A stretch of 64,000 nt of DNA from Desulfosporosinus acidiphilus SJ4 (GTDB lineage Bacteria; Bacillota; Desulfitobacteriia; Desulfitobacteriales; Desulfitobacteriaceae): assembly GCF_000255115.2 (NCBI RefSeq), contig NC_018068.1:2637977-2701976 (forward strand), given 5' to 3'. The position numbers and the translations under genes were made by a program. The notes beneath the pieces were generated by a model. That model worked only from the letters and a program-made list of their open reading frames with translations, did no database searches and was not told where the DNA came from. Shown here piece by piece: positions 27,786 to 37,107 of the stretch. The number at the start of each line of letters is the position of its first letter. Position 1 is the first letter of the stretch.

Positions 27786-28186
27786 ATGAAAATTAGGCGA
27801 CTTTGGCTACCGGATACCAGGATAAGCAATCACCAGGTATTACAACAAAAAGGACATTCTCCGAAAGGATTGAAGGTAGCCATTTACTGTCGGGTCAGCA
27901 CCTCCCACGAAGATCATGCCCACAGCCTTGCGAACCAAACTTCCTATTTTAGAGATCTGGTTGATAGCCATTTGGATTGTGACTCGTGGGCATTTATGCT
28001 GACGTGCGTTCTGGAAAAAACACCTTTGGACGCCCAGGGTTCCAGAGAATGCTGGAAGACTGCCATCCTGCTATTATCTCGGAGGAGAAGTTTGATCGCG
28101 TTCAAGCGGAAAAGTCACGTAGAAGCAATATCGAAACCGATGGTGTTAAACGCAAAAGCGCTCACTGCAGTATGAAAAAAGGTTAG
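27786..28186 (+). pseudogene. large serine recombinase relic
   Basis: KVAIYCRVSTSHEDHAHSLA holds the catalytic Ser context of resolvase/invertase domains. In the next frame GIYADVRSGKNTFGRPGFQR continues it, then jumps to EDCHPAIISEEKFDRVQAEK from the recombinase zinc-ribbon region. So there is one frameshift and an internal deletion of roughly 200 codons. A second scrap of the same 5' region (CTACCAGATACCGGGATGAG...) lies at 33220-33330. Confidence 0.7.
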
Positions 28187-28383
28187 CAATCTTGAATAAG
28201 TTGAGCTATCCTGCTTGAATGTGTACCTATAGTTACACGATGTGATAATGGGAAGGTATTCAAGAGTTTATCTCAAAGAAAATGACGTTAAGACTTAAAG
28301 TCTTAACATCATTTTGGCTTAGCTCATGAGCTTATTAAAGAATTAACATTCCCGATTCGTTCTTAAATCTTAAAACTACTGCT

Positions 28384-29262
28384 TTAACGCAATCGAGGAA
28401 AAAGTTCTTTTGCATTTTCAGACATTATCTTGCTCTTTTCACCTTCGTCGAATCCTCGGTAACTTTTGAGCTGTTGTATGCTTTCTGTTACTGGCCCCTC
28501 ATATCTTAAGGGAGCATCCGTACCGAAAACAATATGCGAAGTACCAAACAGTTCTTTTAGTGTCGCAAATACGTATGGCGCGGTTGAAAGCGCTACATCA
28601 TAGTAGAGTGTTTTCAAAGAAGACATTACTTCGTCGGAAGTCAATGGCATTGCTTTGTTTTCCTGTGCAACCGTACTTACGCGATAAGCAATATACGGTA
28701 AAACTCCTCCCGCATGAGAGACAATCCATTTTATATTAGGATACTTCTGAATCTTGCCCCTGTAAATGAGGTCTATCATGGCACGTGATGTTTCAAACGG
28801 ATACTCATAGGTGGATAAATCAGTGACAAGCAGTGATGGGATCTCTCCGCCAGCCTTGGTGGGATGAAGCAGTACAGTGGCCGACCTCCTATTGAGCTCC
28901 GCAAGGATCTCATCCATGCGGTCATCACCGATATAGATTCCGCTCGCATTGCTTGGCATACAGAATCCGTCCGCCTTCAATGTATCGCAGGCATATTCGA
29001 TCTCCCTCAATGCAGCATCTACATAAGCACTCGGCAAACACGCCAACATTCCGTAGCGCTTTGGATCTTTTGCCGCAAGACCGGCTATCATATCATTTAT
29101 TCCACGGGTTTGCTCGGGGGCCCCTGCTACTGGTAAAGATAACAGTGCGTTTGTAAGCCCCATGCGGTCCATTGACTCCTTGTCAAGTTCTAAGCTCCAG
29201 TCCGGCATTCCGGCAAGGTGCTGTTTTCCAATTAAATGATGATGTACATCTATAAAAGACAT
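28384..29262 (-). CDS. amidohydrolase (ACMSD-like TIM barrel)
   Basis: 292 residues. Metal-binding start FIDVHHHL (HxH), then VLLHPTKAG, WIVSHAGGVLPYIAYR and HIVFGTDAPLRYEG, the last giving the conserved Asp. This is the amidohydrolase_2 pattern of decarboxylases and lactone hydrolases. 13 bp downstream of a second amidohydrolase in the same operon, so the two probably act on related compounds. No secretion signal. Confidence 0.85.
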   Translation of the reverse strand: MSFIDVHHHLIGKQHLAGMPDWSLELDKESMDRMGLTNALLSLPVAGAPEQTRGINDMIAGLAAKDPKRYGMLACLPSAYVDAALREIEYACDTLKADGFCMPSNASGIYIGDDRMDEILAELNRRSATVLLHPTKAGGEIPSLLVTDLSTYEYPFETSRAMIDLIYRGKIQKYPNIKWIVSHAGGVLPYIAYRVSTVAQENKAMPLTSDEVMSSLKTLYYDVALSTAPYVFATLKELFGTSHIVFGTDAPLRYEGPVTESIQQLKSYRGFDEGEKSKIMSENAKELFPRLR

Positions 29263-29275
29263 ATGAATTTCCTCC

Positions 29276-30511
29276 TTATATTGTAGTTAGTCTTGTACCC
29301 TGGCGCCAAACTGCCTTAATTGATAACGTGTCTGAGATATTCGTCGTCGGATCGCCTTGTACCAGTAACAGATCTGCGAGAGCACCATTCACTATGCGGC
29401 CGCGGTTATACACTCCGAAGCGGCGTGCGGGGATGGAAGTTGCTGTTCTCAAAGCCTCAATCGGAGTCAATCCAGCTTTGACCATCATTTGCAGTTCATG
29501 ATGCAGGCTGGCACCATGTACCATTCCACCAACATTCGGCTGTGTAGGATCACTGCCAGCTAAAATATCGACTCCAGCGTCATGGAGGGCCTTTACAGTT
29601 GCCAGCAGATCTTCCGTCTTGCCCTGAGGCCAGGAGGCTATATGCTTATTAAGTGCTATTTTCCATTCGTCGGTCAATTTAGAACTTACACGTATATCAT
29701 TGCCAAATCGTTCTGTGTCGCTGTCTCCTATTGTAGAAGCACCGGCAACGATCGTTGGGCATACAAACACCCCTGAACTTATAATGGTATCAATGATTTC
29801 TTTACTAGGCTTGTCAACAAAGAGATGCATTAGCCCGTCGATTCCAGCTTTAATCGCACGTTCGGTAGCTTTTAAAGACATCGTGTGTGCTACAGCCATT
29901 TTGCCCTGACTGTGTGCAGCCTTACAGGCAGCCTCAATGACTTCATCGCTGAGGTCGGGGATGCCAGGATGACCAAAAACCGTTCCGTCTTCGATCATAA
30001 CTTTAATATAGTCAGCGCCTTGCGCTACACGCTTAGCTACACATCTGACTGCCTCTTCAGGCGTAGTAGCGTGTCTATCCATAGTCGCTCCCGGTCCAGC
30101 TGCAGCTGACAGAGCTTTCATCTTTTCTTTAACTTCAGGGGTTAAAAGTTCCATTGGATGACCATCGGGGGCTGAAATTGAAAGATTTGATTTCAAGGCA
30201 TATGCCAAATCTCTTTTTTCGTCGATTTCTTTTTTCTGATCATCCGTATAAAACCCCTGCATTTGGTATGTCATGGTAACACCAAATGTTATTGCCGACC
30301 TCAAATCTTTAAGATTGGGATGGGAGTGAGCGTCGATTAATCCCGGAAGCAGCGTACAGCCTTTTGCATCGATAATCTCAGCACCCTCGGGAGCAGGACC
30401 TCCAACATTAATAATCTTTTCATCGTTGATTGTGACAGATTGCTTGTCGATTACTCGCTCGCCATCAAAGATTTTTACGTTGGTAATGAATGTGATTTTT
30501 TCTTTATTCAT
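29276..30511 (-). CDS. imidazolonepropionase-like amidohydrolase
   Basis: 411 residues. Beta-sandwich start (ITFITNVKIFDGERVIDKQS), metal motif LLPGLIDAHSHPN, the carboxylated-Lys region GADYIKVMIEDGT, GKMAVAHTMSLKATERAI, and C-terminal AGSDPTQPN with the catalytic Asp, followed by IPARRFGVYNRGRIVNGALA. Related to Xaa-Pro dipeptidase/imidazolonepropionase-like hydrolases. First gene of a two-gene operon whose promoter carries PhoB-like direct repeats. Confidence 0.85.
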   Translation of the reverse strand: MNKEKITFITNVKIFDGERVIDKQSVTINDEKIINVGGPAPEGAEIIDAKGCTLLPGLIDAHSHPNLKDLRSAITFGVTMTYQMQGFYTDDQKKEIDEKRDLAYALKSNLSISAPDGHPMELLTPEVKEKMKALSAAAGPGATMDRHATTPEEAVRCVAKRVAQGADYIKVMIEDGTVFGHPGIPDLSDEVIEAACKAAHSQGKMAVAHTMSLKATERAIKAGIDGLMHLFVDKPSKEIIDTIISSGVFVCPTIVAGASTIGDSDTERFGNDIRVSSKLTDEWKIALNKHIASWPQGKTEDLLATVKALHDAGVDILAGSDPTQPNVGGMVHGASLHHELQMMVKAGLTPIEALRTATSIPARRFGVYNRGRIVNGALADLLLVQGDPTTNISDTLSIKAVWRQGTRLTTI

Positions 30512-30579
30512 GCTAATAACCTCTTTTCAAACGTAATATTTCTAACCCCTGTTTGAACCTGTTTGGTGTCTACAAGCAT

Positions 30580-30636
30580 AGTATAGGACTGCAATTTAAA
30601 CCGAACTTAAATGGAGTTTAAACGCAATGTAAACAG
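30580..30636 (-). promoter_or_regulatory. amidohydrolase operon promoter with direct repeats
   Basis: On the minus strand four TTTA-type boxes recur at 11-12 bp spacing (GTTTACATTGC, GTTTAAACTCCA, TTTAAGTTCGG, TTTAAATTGCAG), followed by TATACT (30580-30585) as -10 with no clear -35. This layout is typical of promoters activated by OmpR/PhoB-type regulators, such as the one encoded next door. Confidence 0.6.
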
Positions 30637-30645
30637 AAAATAAAA

Positions 30646-30673
30646 ACCACAGTCAATAAATTCAGACTGTGGT
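30646..30673 (-). terminator. terminator of the two-component operon
   Basis: ACCACAGTC/GACTGTGGT 9-bp stem with a 10-base loop. On the minus strand it is followed by TTTTTATTTT, just downstream of the kinase stop. Confidence 0.8.
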
Positions 30674-30689
30674 AATTGATCTATTAGTT

Positions 30690-31745
30690 CTATTTGGGCA
30701 GCAAAATAGTAAATTCCGTACCTTTTCCAATTTCACTCATAAGGGATATTTTTCCTCCATGTAAATCAATAATCTTTTTTACGATTGAAAGCCCAAGTCC
30801 GTTGCCGCCCAAAGAACGGTCACGAGATTTATCTGCTTTGTAAAACCGCTCAAAGATTCGCGGTTGATCTTGCTGAGAAATACCTATACCTGTATCGGAG
30901 ATTTTACATTCAGTTATGTTTTTATTGCTTGATAATTTAACGCCTATACTGCCGTTTTCCGGTGTAAATTTAATAGCATTATGAAGCAGATTTATCAATA
31001 CCTGACTTAATAAATCCTCATCACCGCATATTATCGTTCTTTCAAGTGAAACGTCAAGAGTGATATTTTTCGCCGACCACTGAGGTTCTAACATAAGCAA
31101 AATATTTTCAATTTGCTTATCGATTGGATATTGCTTTAAATCTAAATAGTGATTTTCCGATTCCAAATTAGACAATCTTAATAAATTTTCGCTGAGTTTA
31201 GATAATCGTTTGCTCTCCGCTTCTATTATAGTGGCGTAGTGTGATATTTGGCTCTGGTTTAAATTTCCTTTTTTCAGCAGTGAGGCAAACCCCGATATAG
31301 AAGTTAACGGTGACTGTATTTCATGCGATACATCTGATATAAAATCCTGACGAAGTTTTTCCAGGGAACCAAGTTCTCTTGCCATTCTGTTAATATTGTC
31401 AGCTACTTCATTAAAAGGGTCGAGTTCGCTTGTTGTAACAAACACATTAAAATCACCGGAAGCTATCTTATTCATGGCCTCAACAGCTCCGCTTAATATT
31501 TCAGAACGGGAAAGGTCAAATTTTCTAGTTTTATGAGTAAAGTGCCATTGCAAATTTAAATAAATTTTAAAACCTAGAAAAAATATCACTATGGAAACGA
31601 AACTTTGAGCAATAAAGGTTAGATATGATGGGATAATTTCTGATTGCCTGAAAATAAACGTAAAACTATAATATCCACAAGTAAGGCTAAATAATGCTAG
31701 AAGAAAAATCAGCAACACTGAAGCAAAAGACCAGGCTCCTCTCAC
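30690..31745 (-). CDS. sensor histidine kinase
   Basis: 351 residues. Two helices (FASVLLIFLLALFSLTCGYY; LTFIAQSFVSIVIFFLGF) with a short outside loop, a HAMP-like region (GDFNVFVTT...FNEVADNINRMARELG), H-box FISDVSHEIQSPLTS, N-box LINLLHNAIKF, G1 ISDTGIG, F IFERFYKAD and G2 GGNGLGLSIV. Overlaps the response regulator by 4 bp. The signal is unknown. Confidence 0.9.
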   Translation of the reverse strand: MRGAWSFASVLLIFLLALFSLTCGYYSFTFIFRQSEIIPSYLTFIAQSFVSIVIFFLGFKIYLNLQWHFTHKTRKFDLSRSEILSGAVEAMNKIASGDFNVFVTTSELDPFNEVADNINRMARELGSLEKLRQDFISDVSHEIQSPLTSISGFASLLKKGNLNQSQISHYATIIEAESKRLSKLSENLLRLSNLESENHYLDLKQYPIDKQIENILLMLEPQWSAKNITLDVSLERTIICGDEDLLSQVLINLLHNAIKFTPENGSIGVKLSSNKNITECKISDTGIGISQQDQPRIFERFYKADKSRDRSLGGNGLGLSIVKKIIDLHGGKISLMSEIGKGTEFTILLPK

Positions 31746-32419
31746 TTCGCTGCCTCCAATCTGTAACCAAGCCCCCGAATTGTAGTAATTCTGAATTTGT
31801 AAACGTCAGACGGAAATCTCTCTCTAAGACGGTTGATATGAACGTCAAGTGTTCGCTCGTTTCCATCAAAATCAAGACCCCAAATATCTTCAATTAACTT
31901 ATCGCGAGAAAGGGTTTTACCAGGATAACTTCCAAGCAGAAATAAAAGCTCAAATTCTTTCATGGGTATATCACATTTTTCATGATTGATAATGATAGCA
32001 TAACTACTTTTATCCATGACTAAATCACCAATATTAATAGTTTGTGAAGCAGCTACTTTATAACGCCTCAGAAGTGCTTTTATTCGAACAATCAGTTCAT
32101 CAACTTCAAAGGGTTTTGTTAAATAATCGTCCGCACCAATTTCAAAACCCCTGACTTTTTGGGAAAGTTCACTTTTGGCGGTCAGCATTAATACAGGCAT
32201 ATCCTCATAATATCTACGAACCTGTTTGCAAAATTCGTAGCCATCCATTTGAGGCATCATGATGTCAAGTACACAAAGGTCTATTTTTTCTTCTCCAAGT
32301 TTTTGTAAGGCATCCCTTCCGTTTACAGCTTCAGTCACAGAAAATCCTTCATTTTTTAATACAGTGCAAATAAGTTCTCGGATATAACCGTCATCATCTA
32401 TAACTAAAACCTTATTCAA
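31742..32419 (-). CDS. OmpR-family response regulator
   Basis: 225 residues from the TTG at 32419, preferred because GAGGGTG precedes it and NKVLVIDDDG is the normal beginning; a longer frame opens at 32449. Phospho-acceptor Asp in DLCVLDIMMPQMDG, switch Lys in LTKPFEVDEL, and a winged helix ending TTIRGLGYRLE. It probably binds the direct-repeat promoter at 30580-30636. Confidence 0.9.
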   Translation of the reverse strand: MNKVLVIDDDGYIRELICTVLKNEGFSVTEAVNGRDALQKLGEEKIDLCVLDIMMPQMDGYEFCKQVRRYYEDMPVLMLTAKSELSQKVRGFEIGADDYLTKPFEVDELIVRIKALLRRYKVAASQTINIGDLVMDKSSYAIIINHEKCDIPMKEFELLFLLGSYPGKTLSRDKLIEDIWGLDFDGNERTLDVHINRLRERFPSDVYKFRITTIRGLGYRLEAAK

Positions 32420-32883
32420 ATCTTTCACCCTCTTTTTGTAAGTATACACGACGAATGTAAATACAATATAAACAAAATTTCTCTTTCCAACCCACCCTTA
32501 GCTTATTCGTGCTGTCGTTGGTATTCACCTGTCCTAGATGCTGCTTGGAAGAGTTCGCTAGCACGGGCACGAGAGTGCCATTGCCCTTGGACCTCCATCT
32601 TGCAGTCGCGGAGCAATGAGGCTTCCGACCAAGTAATGAAGATTCGACTCTACATAGCGTCAAAGTAATCATTTAACACAAAAATAGAAGATTAGGTGCT
32701 TGATAAATCGGTATATGTGCTTACCCATTTTTTCTATTTTGCCTACTCAGCTTGAGGTTTTAGCCTGCCTATCTATATTCGCCATCCCTTTTTATTCATA
32801 CCTAAAATCAGCAAAATATCCTCCGAATTTAGATATATTTTTTACTTCTACAACAATTTCCACTTTGATTTACACTTTATAAC

Positions 32884-33180
32884 GATTCCATAAACCGTTT
32901 AACGATGACTATACTTTTTAACGAAAGGTAGGAATCGTTAAAAAGTATAGTGCATCATTTAACGATTTGGGTTCAAAAACAGAGAAAGCACTGCCCTAAA
33001 ATGCTGAAAAGCCCAGCATTGCTGGACTTTCTATGTTTAATAATTGTATCAATTATTGAGTACTTATTTGAGATGATTAGGCTAAAAAACACATACTTTG
33101 ATACAATTTAACGATTCATCTTTCGATTAATAATCCAAGGGGTGCATTTGCTTAATGGGGGTGCGGCAACTTCTTGGTAC
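32884..33180 (+). repeat. family B repeat, copy 2
   Basis: Carries the AAAAGCCCAGCATTGCTGG hairpin, TTGTATCAATTATTGAGTAC, TTTGATACAATTTAACGATT and two GGGTGC motifs. Followed at 33220-33330 by a scrap of the same recombinase gene as at 27786. The remaining 33331-33492 shows no gene. Confidence 0.8.
32909..32950. repeat. perfect 16-bp inverted repeat within family B copy 2
   Basis: CTATACTTTTTAACGA (32909-32924) and its exact complement (32935-32950) flank a 10-base loop. TTTAACGA recurs through the family B copies, so this may be a recombination or protein-binding site. Confidence 0.65.
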
Positions 33181-33492
33181 AATCTACAAAAAGGATTTCA
33201 ATAACGATTATAGAATACTCTAGCTACCAGATACCGGGATGAGATTCGCCAGACATTCCTGTCTCGAAAGGAATGAAGGTAGCTGAAAGAATGCCGCAAT
33301 CATAAAATTGAGATGATCAGGATCAAGAAGGCGAACTGATCCTCGACGAGTAAGAAGCTAAAATCGTACAAAATAATAGTTGCAAAGTCGATTAACGGTA
33401 TAGCGACTTAATTAACCAAATTGTTCAAAACATTAAATGTTCATTGGTAATGGATAGGGTGAAATATAAGCAATAAAGAATGTTGTGTAGAA

Positions 33493-34704
33493 TTACGATC
33501 TGACTTTTTCCTTCAGACAAAGCTTTTTATACACTTTAAAATACACCCATATTGCATTTATCATCAACAGTGCGCTGGTTACAAAAAAGACATATTGAAT
33601 TCCTAAATGGGCTGCCACTTGCCCGCCTAATACAGAGCCACCAAATATGCCCAGATATCCAGCGGACATGGTAAAGCCAAAAACTCTACCTACAAGCGAA
33701 TCTGGTGTAATCTTCTTAACAAGGGTATTAACAGAAGGGTTCAACCCAGCTATCGCTAATCCCAATAAAAAGCGCAGCCCTATCAATTGCCATGGATTCT
33801 TTACAAAGGCTTGTGGTATATAAATGATTCCGGCAACAATGAGTGCAATTAAAATAACTTTATGCGCACCTATTTTATCAGAAAGTCTGCCCAGTCTCGG
33901 TGCTGAAATGATGTTTGCCAGCCCTGAAGCTGAGAACGCTAATCCGGCCAACAGTGCAACATGAGTAGCAGCAGTACCTTTGGTTAATTGAGTGACGTAA
34001 ACAGTTACAATGGGTTCTATAGAATATAACCCTAGAGCTAAAATAAAAAAGGTTACAAGCAGAATAATCGTCAAACTCTTTTCAGGAATATCCTCCCATA
34101 TCTTCTTGATACTATTGGCCTTTTTATCCTGACGGACAAAAGATTCTTTAACAAATAAAGCGGTCATAATAAATGCAATCAGCAACAAGGCCCCTGTTAT
34201 AAAAAATACTGGTTGAAACCCAAGGTTTTCTTCGATAAAACCGCCAATAACAGGACCTAGCAAAGAACCAGCAATACTTCCTGTTGAAAGTGTGCCTAAA
34301 GCATATCCTGCGTGTTCTTTGTCCGTTTGAGTTGCAATCAAAGCAGTACAAGCAGTGCTAAAACCTGTGATAACACCCTCCAATAATCTTAACCCGATCA
34401 GTACATATACATTCGGCGCAAATCCCATACAACCAATAACTAATGCCATACCAAGGCTTGCCCGCAAAATCATTGGCTTTCGCCCAACTTTGTCGGCAAA
34501 ATGACCCCAAATTGGTGAGAAAACGGCTGAAATTAAATAGGTAACACCAAAAGTAACGCCTGAAAGTTGGGCAATGGAAGATGTACTATTAACACCCAAA
34601 TGCTGAATATAAAGCGGTAATACAGGGGCAATCTGACTCATCCCGATAGCTGCTACAAAAATTCCAAACCAGCAAACGAATAAATTTCTTTTCCAAATTG
34701 GCAT
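33493..34704 (-). CDS. MFS drug-efflux-type transporter
   Basis: 403 residues with twelve hydrophobic helices and the MFS loop 2-3 signature GHFADKVGRKPMIL, repeated in weaker form as GRLSDKIGAHKV between helices 8 and 9. The motif GFSTACTALIA and a Gly/Pro-rich helix 5 (GSIAGSLLGPVIGGFI) indicate the drug:H+ antiporter-1 (TetA/NorA-like) group. 34 bp downstream of an MBL gene on the same strand. Confidence 0.85.
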   Translation of the reverse strand: MPIWKRNLFVCWFGIFVAAIGMSQIAPVLPLYIQHLGVNSTSSIAQLSGVTFGVTYLISAVFSPIWGHFADKVGRKPMILRASLGMALVIGCMGFAPNVYVLIGLRLLEGVITGFSTACTALIATQTDKEHAGYALGTLSTGSIAGSLLGPVIGGFIEENLGFQPVFFITGALLLIAFIMTALFVKESFVRQDKKANSIKKIWEDIPEKSLTIILLVTFFILALGLYSIEPIVTVYVTQLTKGTAATHVALLAGLAFSASGLANIISAPRLGRLSDKIGAHKVILIALIVAGIIYIPQAFVKNPWQLIGLRFLLGLAIAGLNPSVNTLVKKITPDSLVGRVFGFTMSAGYLGIFGGSVLGGQVAAHLGIQYVFFVTSALLMINAIWVYFKVYKKLCLKEKVRS

Positions 34705-34738
34705 GAATATAACTCTCCTTGTTCAAAGCTGTCTGATC

Positions 34739-35392
34739 TCAATCATATTGAAGGATAACAATCTCTTTATCTTCTTTGTATTCTTTTATATTGGCCTTAT
34801 CAATGTCCAGTTCCTTACACTTTTTAGCCTTTAACCCAGAAGCAGCAATGAATTTATCGACCTTTTCAAATATAAAGCCAAGCAGCCCAAACGCTTTTGT
34901 CCTGTAATGCATCGGGATCACAATTGCTGGATTCAGTTGCTTCATGACTTGAACAGCACCCAATGCATCAATGGTGGCGCGTCCACCAACGGGAAGCAGG
35001 AGTATGTCTACAGTTCCTATTTCGTTAATCTGAGTATCTGTTAGCACATGTCCCAGATCGCCGCAGTGGCAGACATTGATTCCATCAATACTAAAGATAT
35101 ATACCGTGTTTTTCCCCCTCTTGGTCCCCAAAGCTTTATCATGAAATGTTGCTACCCCTTTTATAGCAATATCATTCACCGCAAAAGTACCCAGTTCGTT
35201 AACATGGGTGAAGCTGTCTTTGACTGCATTAATATTATTATGATCGCTGTGATTGTGACTGGTAGATACAATATTCGCTTCAATTTCAGGTAACTTATAA
35301 CCCAACATATTTTTGAACGGGTCAGTGAGTATTTTTGTGCCATTTCCCGAAGTTATCAGAAAACATGATTGGCCTAACCATTTGATTTTCAA
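34739..35392 (-). CDS. UlaG-like MBL-fold hydrolase
   Basis: 217 residues. KIKWLGQSCFLITSGNGTKI, metal motif SHNHSDH, then VCHCGDLGHVL, LPVGGRATID and IPMHYRT, the pattern of the UPF0173/UlaG-like metallo-hydrolases. It lacks a signal peptide. Upstream on its strand is an inverted repeat with CCGTAT/ATACGG arms (35430-35465), a possible operator. Probably co-transcribed with the MFS gene. Confidence 0.85.
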   Translation of the reverse strand: MKIKWLGQSCFLITSGNGTKILTDPFKNMLGYKLPEIEANIVSTSHNHSDHNNINAVKDSFTHVNELGTFAVNDIAIKGVATFHDKALGTKRGKNTVYIFSIDGINVCHCGDLGHVLTDTQINEIGTVDILLLPVGGRATIDALGAVQVMKQLNPAIVIPMHYRTKAFGLLGFIFEKVDKFIAASGLKAKKCKELDIDKANIKEYKEDKEIVILQYD

Positions 35393-35484
35393 TTTTCGAC
35401 ACCCCTTTTTATAGTTCTCAATATATTTACCGTATGCAACGGCATTTAACGTTTAGTATACGGCAAACTGGTTTGGTGGAGTGA

Positions 35485-35740
35485 TTAGCCAATCTTCAGC
35501 CTTGCAGCAGTCAAAATAGCCATCCACTCATCTACTGTCAAAACATCCGCTTGACGGGGGAAGACCTTCTCCATTAACACCCAGTGAACTTCCGGATCTG
35601 CGTCCAGACAGGCGTCGGAAAGTACGATTAGGCCATAATCTTTATCCGCCGCTTCGCGCAAAGTTCACAGAATGACACCGCTTGTTGAAATTCCACTTAG
35701 GACTAAGGTATCAATTTGTCGAGACCGGAGAATGATTTTG
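35485..35740 (-). pseudogene. isochorismatase-family hydrolase relic
   Basis: The minus strand reads LRSRQIDTLVLSGISTSGVI, then an in-frame TGA, TLREAADKDYGLIVLSDACL, DPEVHWVLMEKVFPRQADV and TVDEWMAIL. This is the C-terminal half of a cysteine hydrolase; the usual GISTSGVVLST continues across the TGA where Ser is expected. The front half, including the active-site Asp and Lys, is missing. Confidence 0.7.
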
Positions 35741-35781
35741 CAAGATGTTTTACAACTCCTTTTCTTTATGTTAATATAAGT

Positions 35782-35817
35782 GGGGAGTTCTCCATATAAT
35801 ATAATGGAGATCTCTCC
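35782..35817 (+). promoter_or_regulatory. TetR operator overlapping its promoter
   Basis: Arms GGGGAGTTCTCCAT (35782-35795) and ATGGAGATCTCTCC (35804-35817) match as an inverted repeat at 12 of 14 positions, with an 8-bp AT spacer that contains TATAAT. It lies 35 bp before the tetR start, so autorepression is likely. Confidence 0.7.
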
Positions 35818-35851
35818 GCTTGTCAATAAGTTTTATGGATGTGATGATATA

Positions 35852-36460
35852 ATGAATAATTCAAAAGCACCCCAAATTCGCACAGAGCGCCGTGATGCTG
35901 CTGAGAATCGTCAGCGCATTCTGAATGCAGCCATTAAGCTCTTTGAGCAAAATGGTGTTGAAAAAGTAAGTATGAATCAAATTGCCATCGAAGCGCAGGT
36001 CGGGTCTGGAACTCTTTATCGGCGTTACAGAAACAAAGGTGAATTATGTCTTGATTTAATTAAAGAAAACGTTGATCAACTTTTTGATGATATAGAAAAC
36101 TACCTGGAACATAACTACTCTAATCCTCCAAGTCGACGCTTAAAAGGAATTCTTAGTTTATTTATCCGTTTTCGAGAAAGAAAGGCACAATTGCTTACAG
36201 GAGTAGAGGATTTATCGTCAACTAATTCACTCAGGTCAGGAATGCAGAGTCCACTATTCAACGAATTGCACCAACTTTTAGTGGAACTATTTGACGAGAT
36301 GAATACAACTGAACAGACCAATTTCAACAGTGTTTTTAGGGCGGATATGTTGTTGATGGCTTTAAAAAGAGATTCCTATTCATTTCAAAGAGATGTACGT
36401 GGATATGCGCCAGAGATAATTTTGGAGCAACTTTGCGCATTATTTTTCGGGATTAAATAA
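35852..36460 (+). CDS. TetR-family regulator
   Basis: 202 residues from the ATG at 35852; earlier in-frame ATGs lie within the operator/promoter. N-terminal HTH: RQRILNAAIKLFEQNGVEKV, NQIAIEAQVGSGTLYRRYRN, KGELCLDLI. The C-terminal ligand domain is like SACE_7040-type regulators. It stands alone but faces away from the MFS/MBL pair and could control it. Confidence 0.85.
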   Translation: MNNSKAPQIRTERRDAAENRQRILNAAIKLFEQNGVEKVSMNQIAIEAQVGSGTLYRRYRNKGELCLDLIKENVDQLFDDIENYLEHNYSNPPSRRLKGILSLFIRFRERKAQLLTGVEDLSSTNSLRSGMQSPLFNELHQLLVELFDEMNTTEQTNFNSVFRADMLLMALKRDSYSFQRDVRGYAPEIILEQLCALFFGIK

Positions 36461-36629
36461 TAACTCATTATGGTTCAGCTTAACAAAAATTATTTTGCCA
36501 ACTCATCTTCTGATATTAGCCTTCTTATTTTTACTTACTATTCCTATTTCTTTCATGCCCATAATCAGAGGATATCCTCTAATTTGGCTATAATTATATC
36601 TCTTCCTAATTTACTCACTTGATCCTCTA

Positions 36630-36910
36630 CCTTACACCTTTTAACGAAAGGTAGGTTTCACCCTTCAGGGGGGTGCATCTTTTAACGATTCGGATGCAAA
36701 AAACAAAGAAAGCACCGCCTTAAACGATGTTTTCTCTGCCCTAAATAGCCGAAAGGCCCAGCATTGCTGGACTTTCTATGTTCATTAATTGTATCAATTA
36801 TTGAGTACTTATTTGAGATAATGAGGCTAAAAGACATATTCTTTGATACAATTTAACGATCCACCTTCGCTTGATGCTCAAGGGGGGCTTTTGTGCTTTT
36901 GGGGGTGCAA
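36630..36910 (+). repeat. family B repeat, copy 3
   Basis: TTTTAACGAAAGGTAGG, the CCCAGCATTGCTGG hairpin, ATTGTATCAA (36788-36797) pairing with TTGATACAAT (36843-36852), and GGGGTGCA at the end. 36461-36629 and 36911-37107 show no gene. Confidence 0.8.
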
Positions 36911-37107
36911 AATATTATTCAATTCCCCAGACCCGGTTAATCGCAAAACTCTGAGCAGAAACTACGGTCTCAACGTTTGTTTTCCCAGTAAAGTAATACT
37001 GATATGCGGAATTATCATTATGCGTAAAGGTAAGACCCCCAAAAAACAGGGGGATCGTTTTGAAATCCAGCTTTATACCTTTAGGCAATAATTATTCTAC
37101 TTCCCAC

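Noticed and set aside
32412-32672. 86-codon minus-strand ORF upstream of the response regulator
   Set aside because: Low-quality composition (many Cys, Trp and Arg), no ribosome binding site, and it overlaps the regulator's real start region.
35660-35690. Selenocysteine at the in-frame TGA of the isochorismatase relic
   Set aside because: The position is normally Ser in this family, the N-terminal half is missing and no SECIS-like hairpin follows.
36843-37091. 82-codon plus-strand ORF
   Set aside because: Lies mostly within family B repeat DNA; no start signal, no family.
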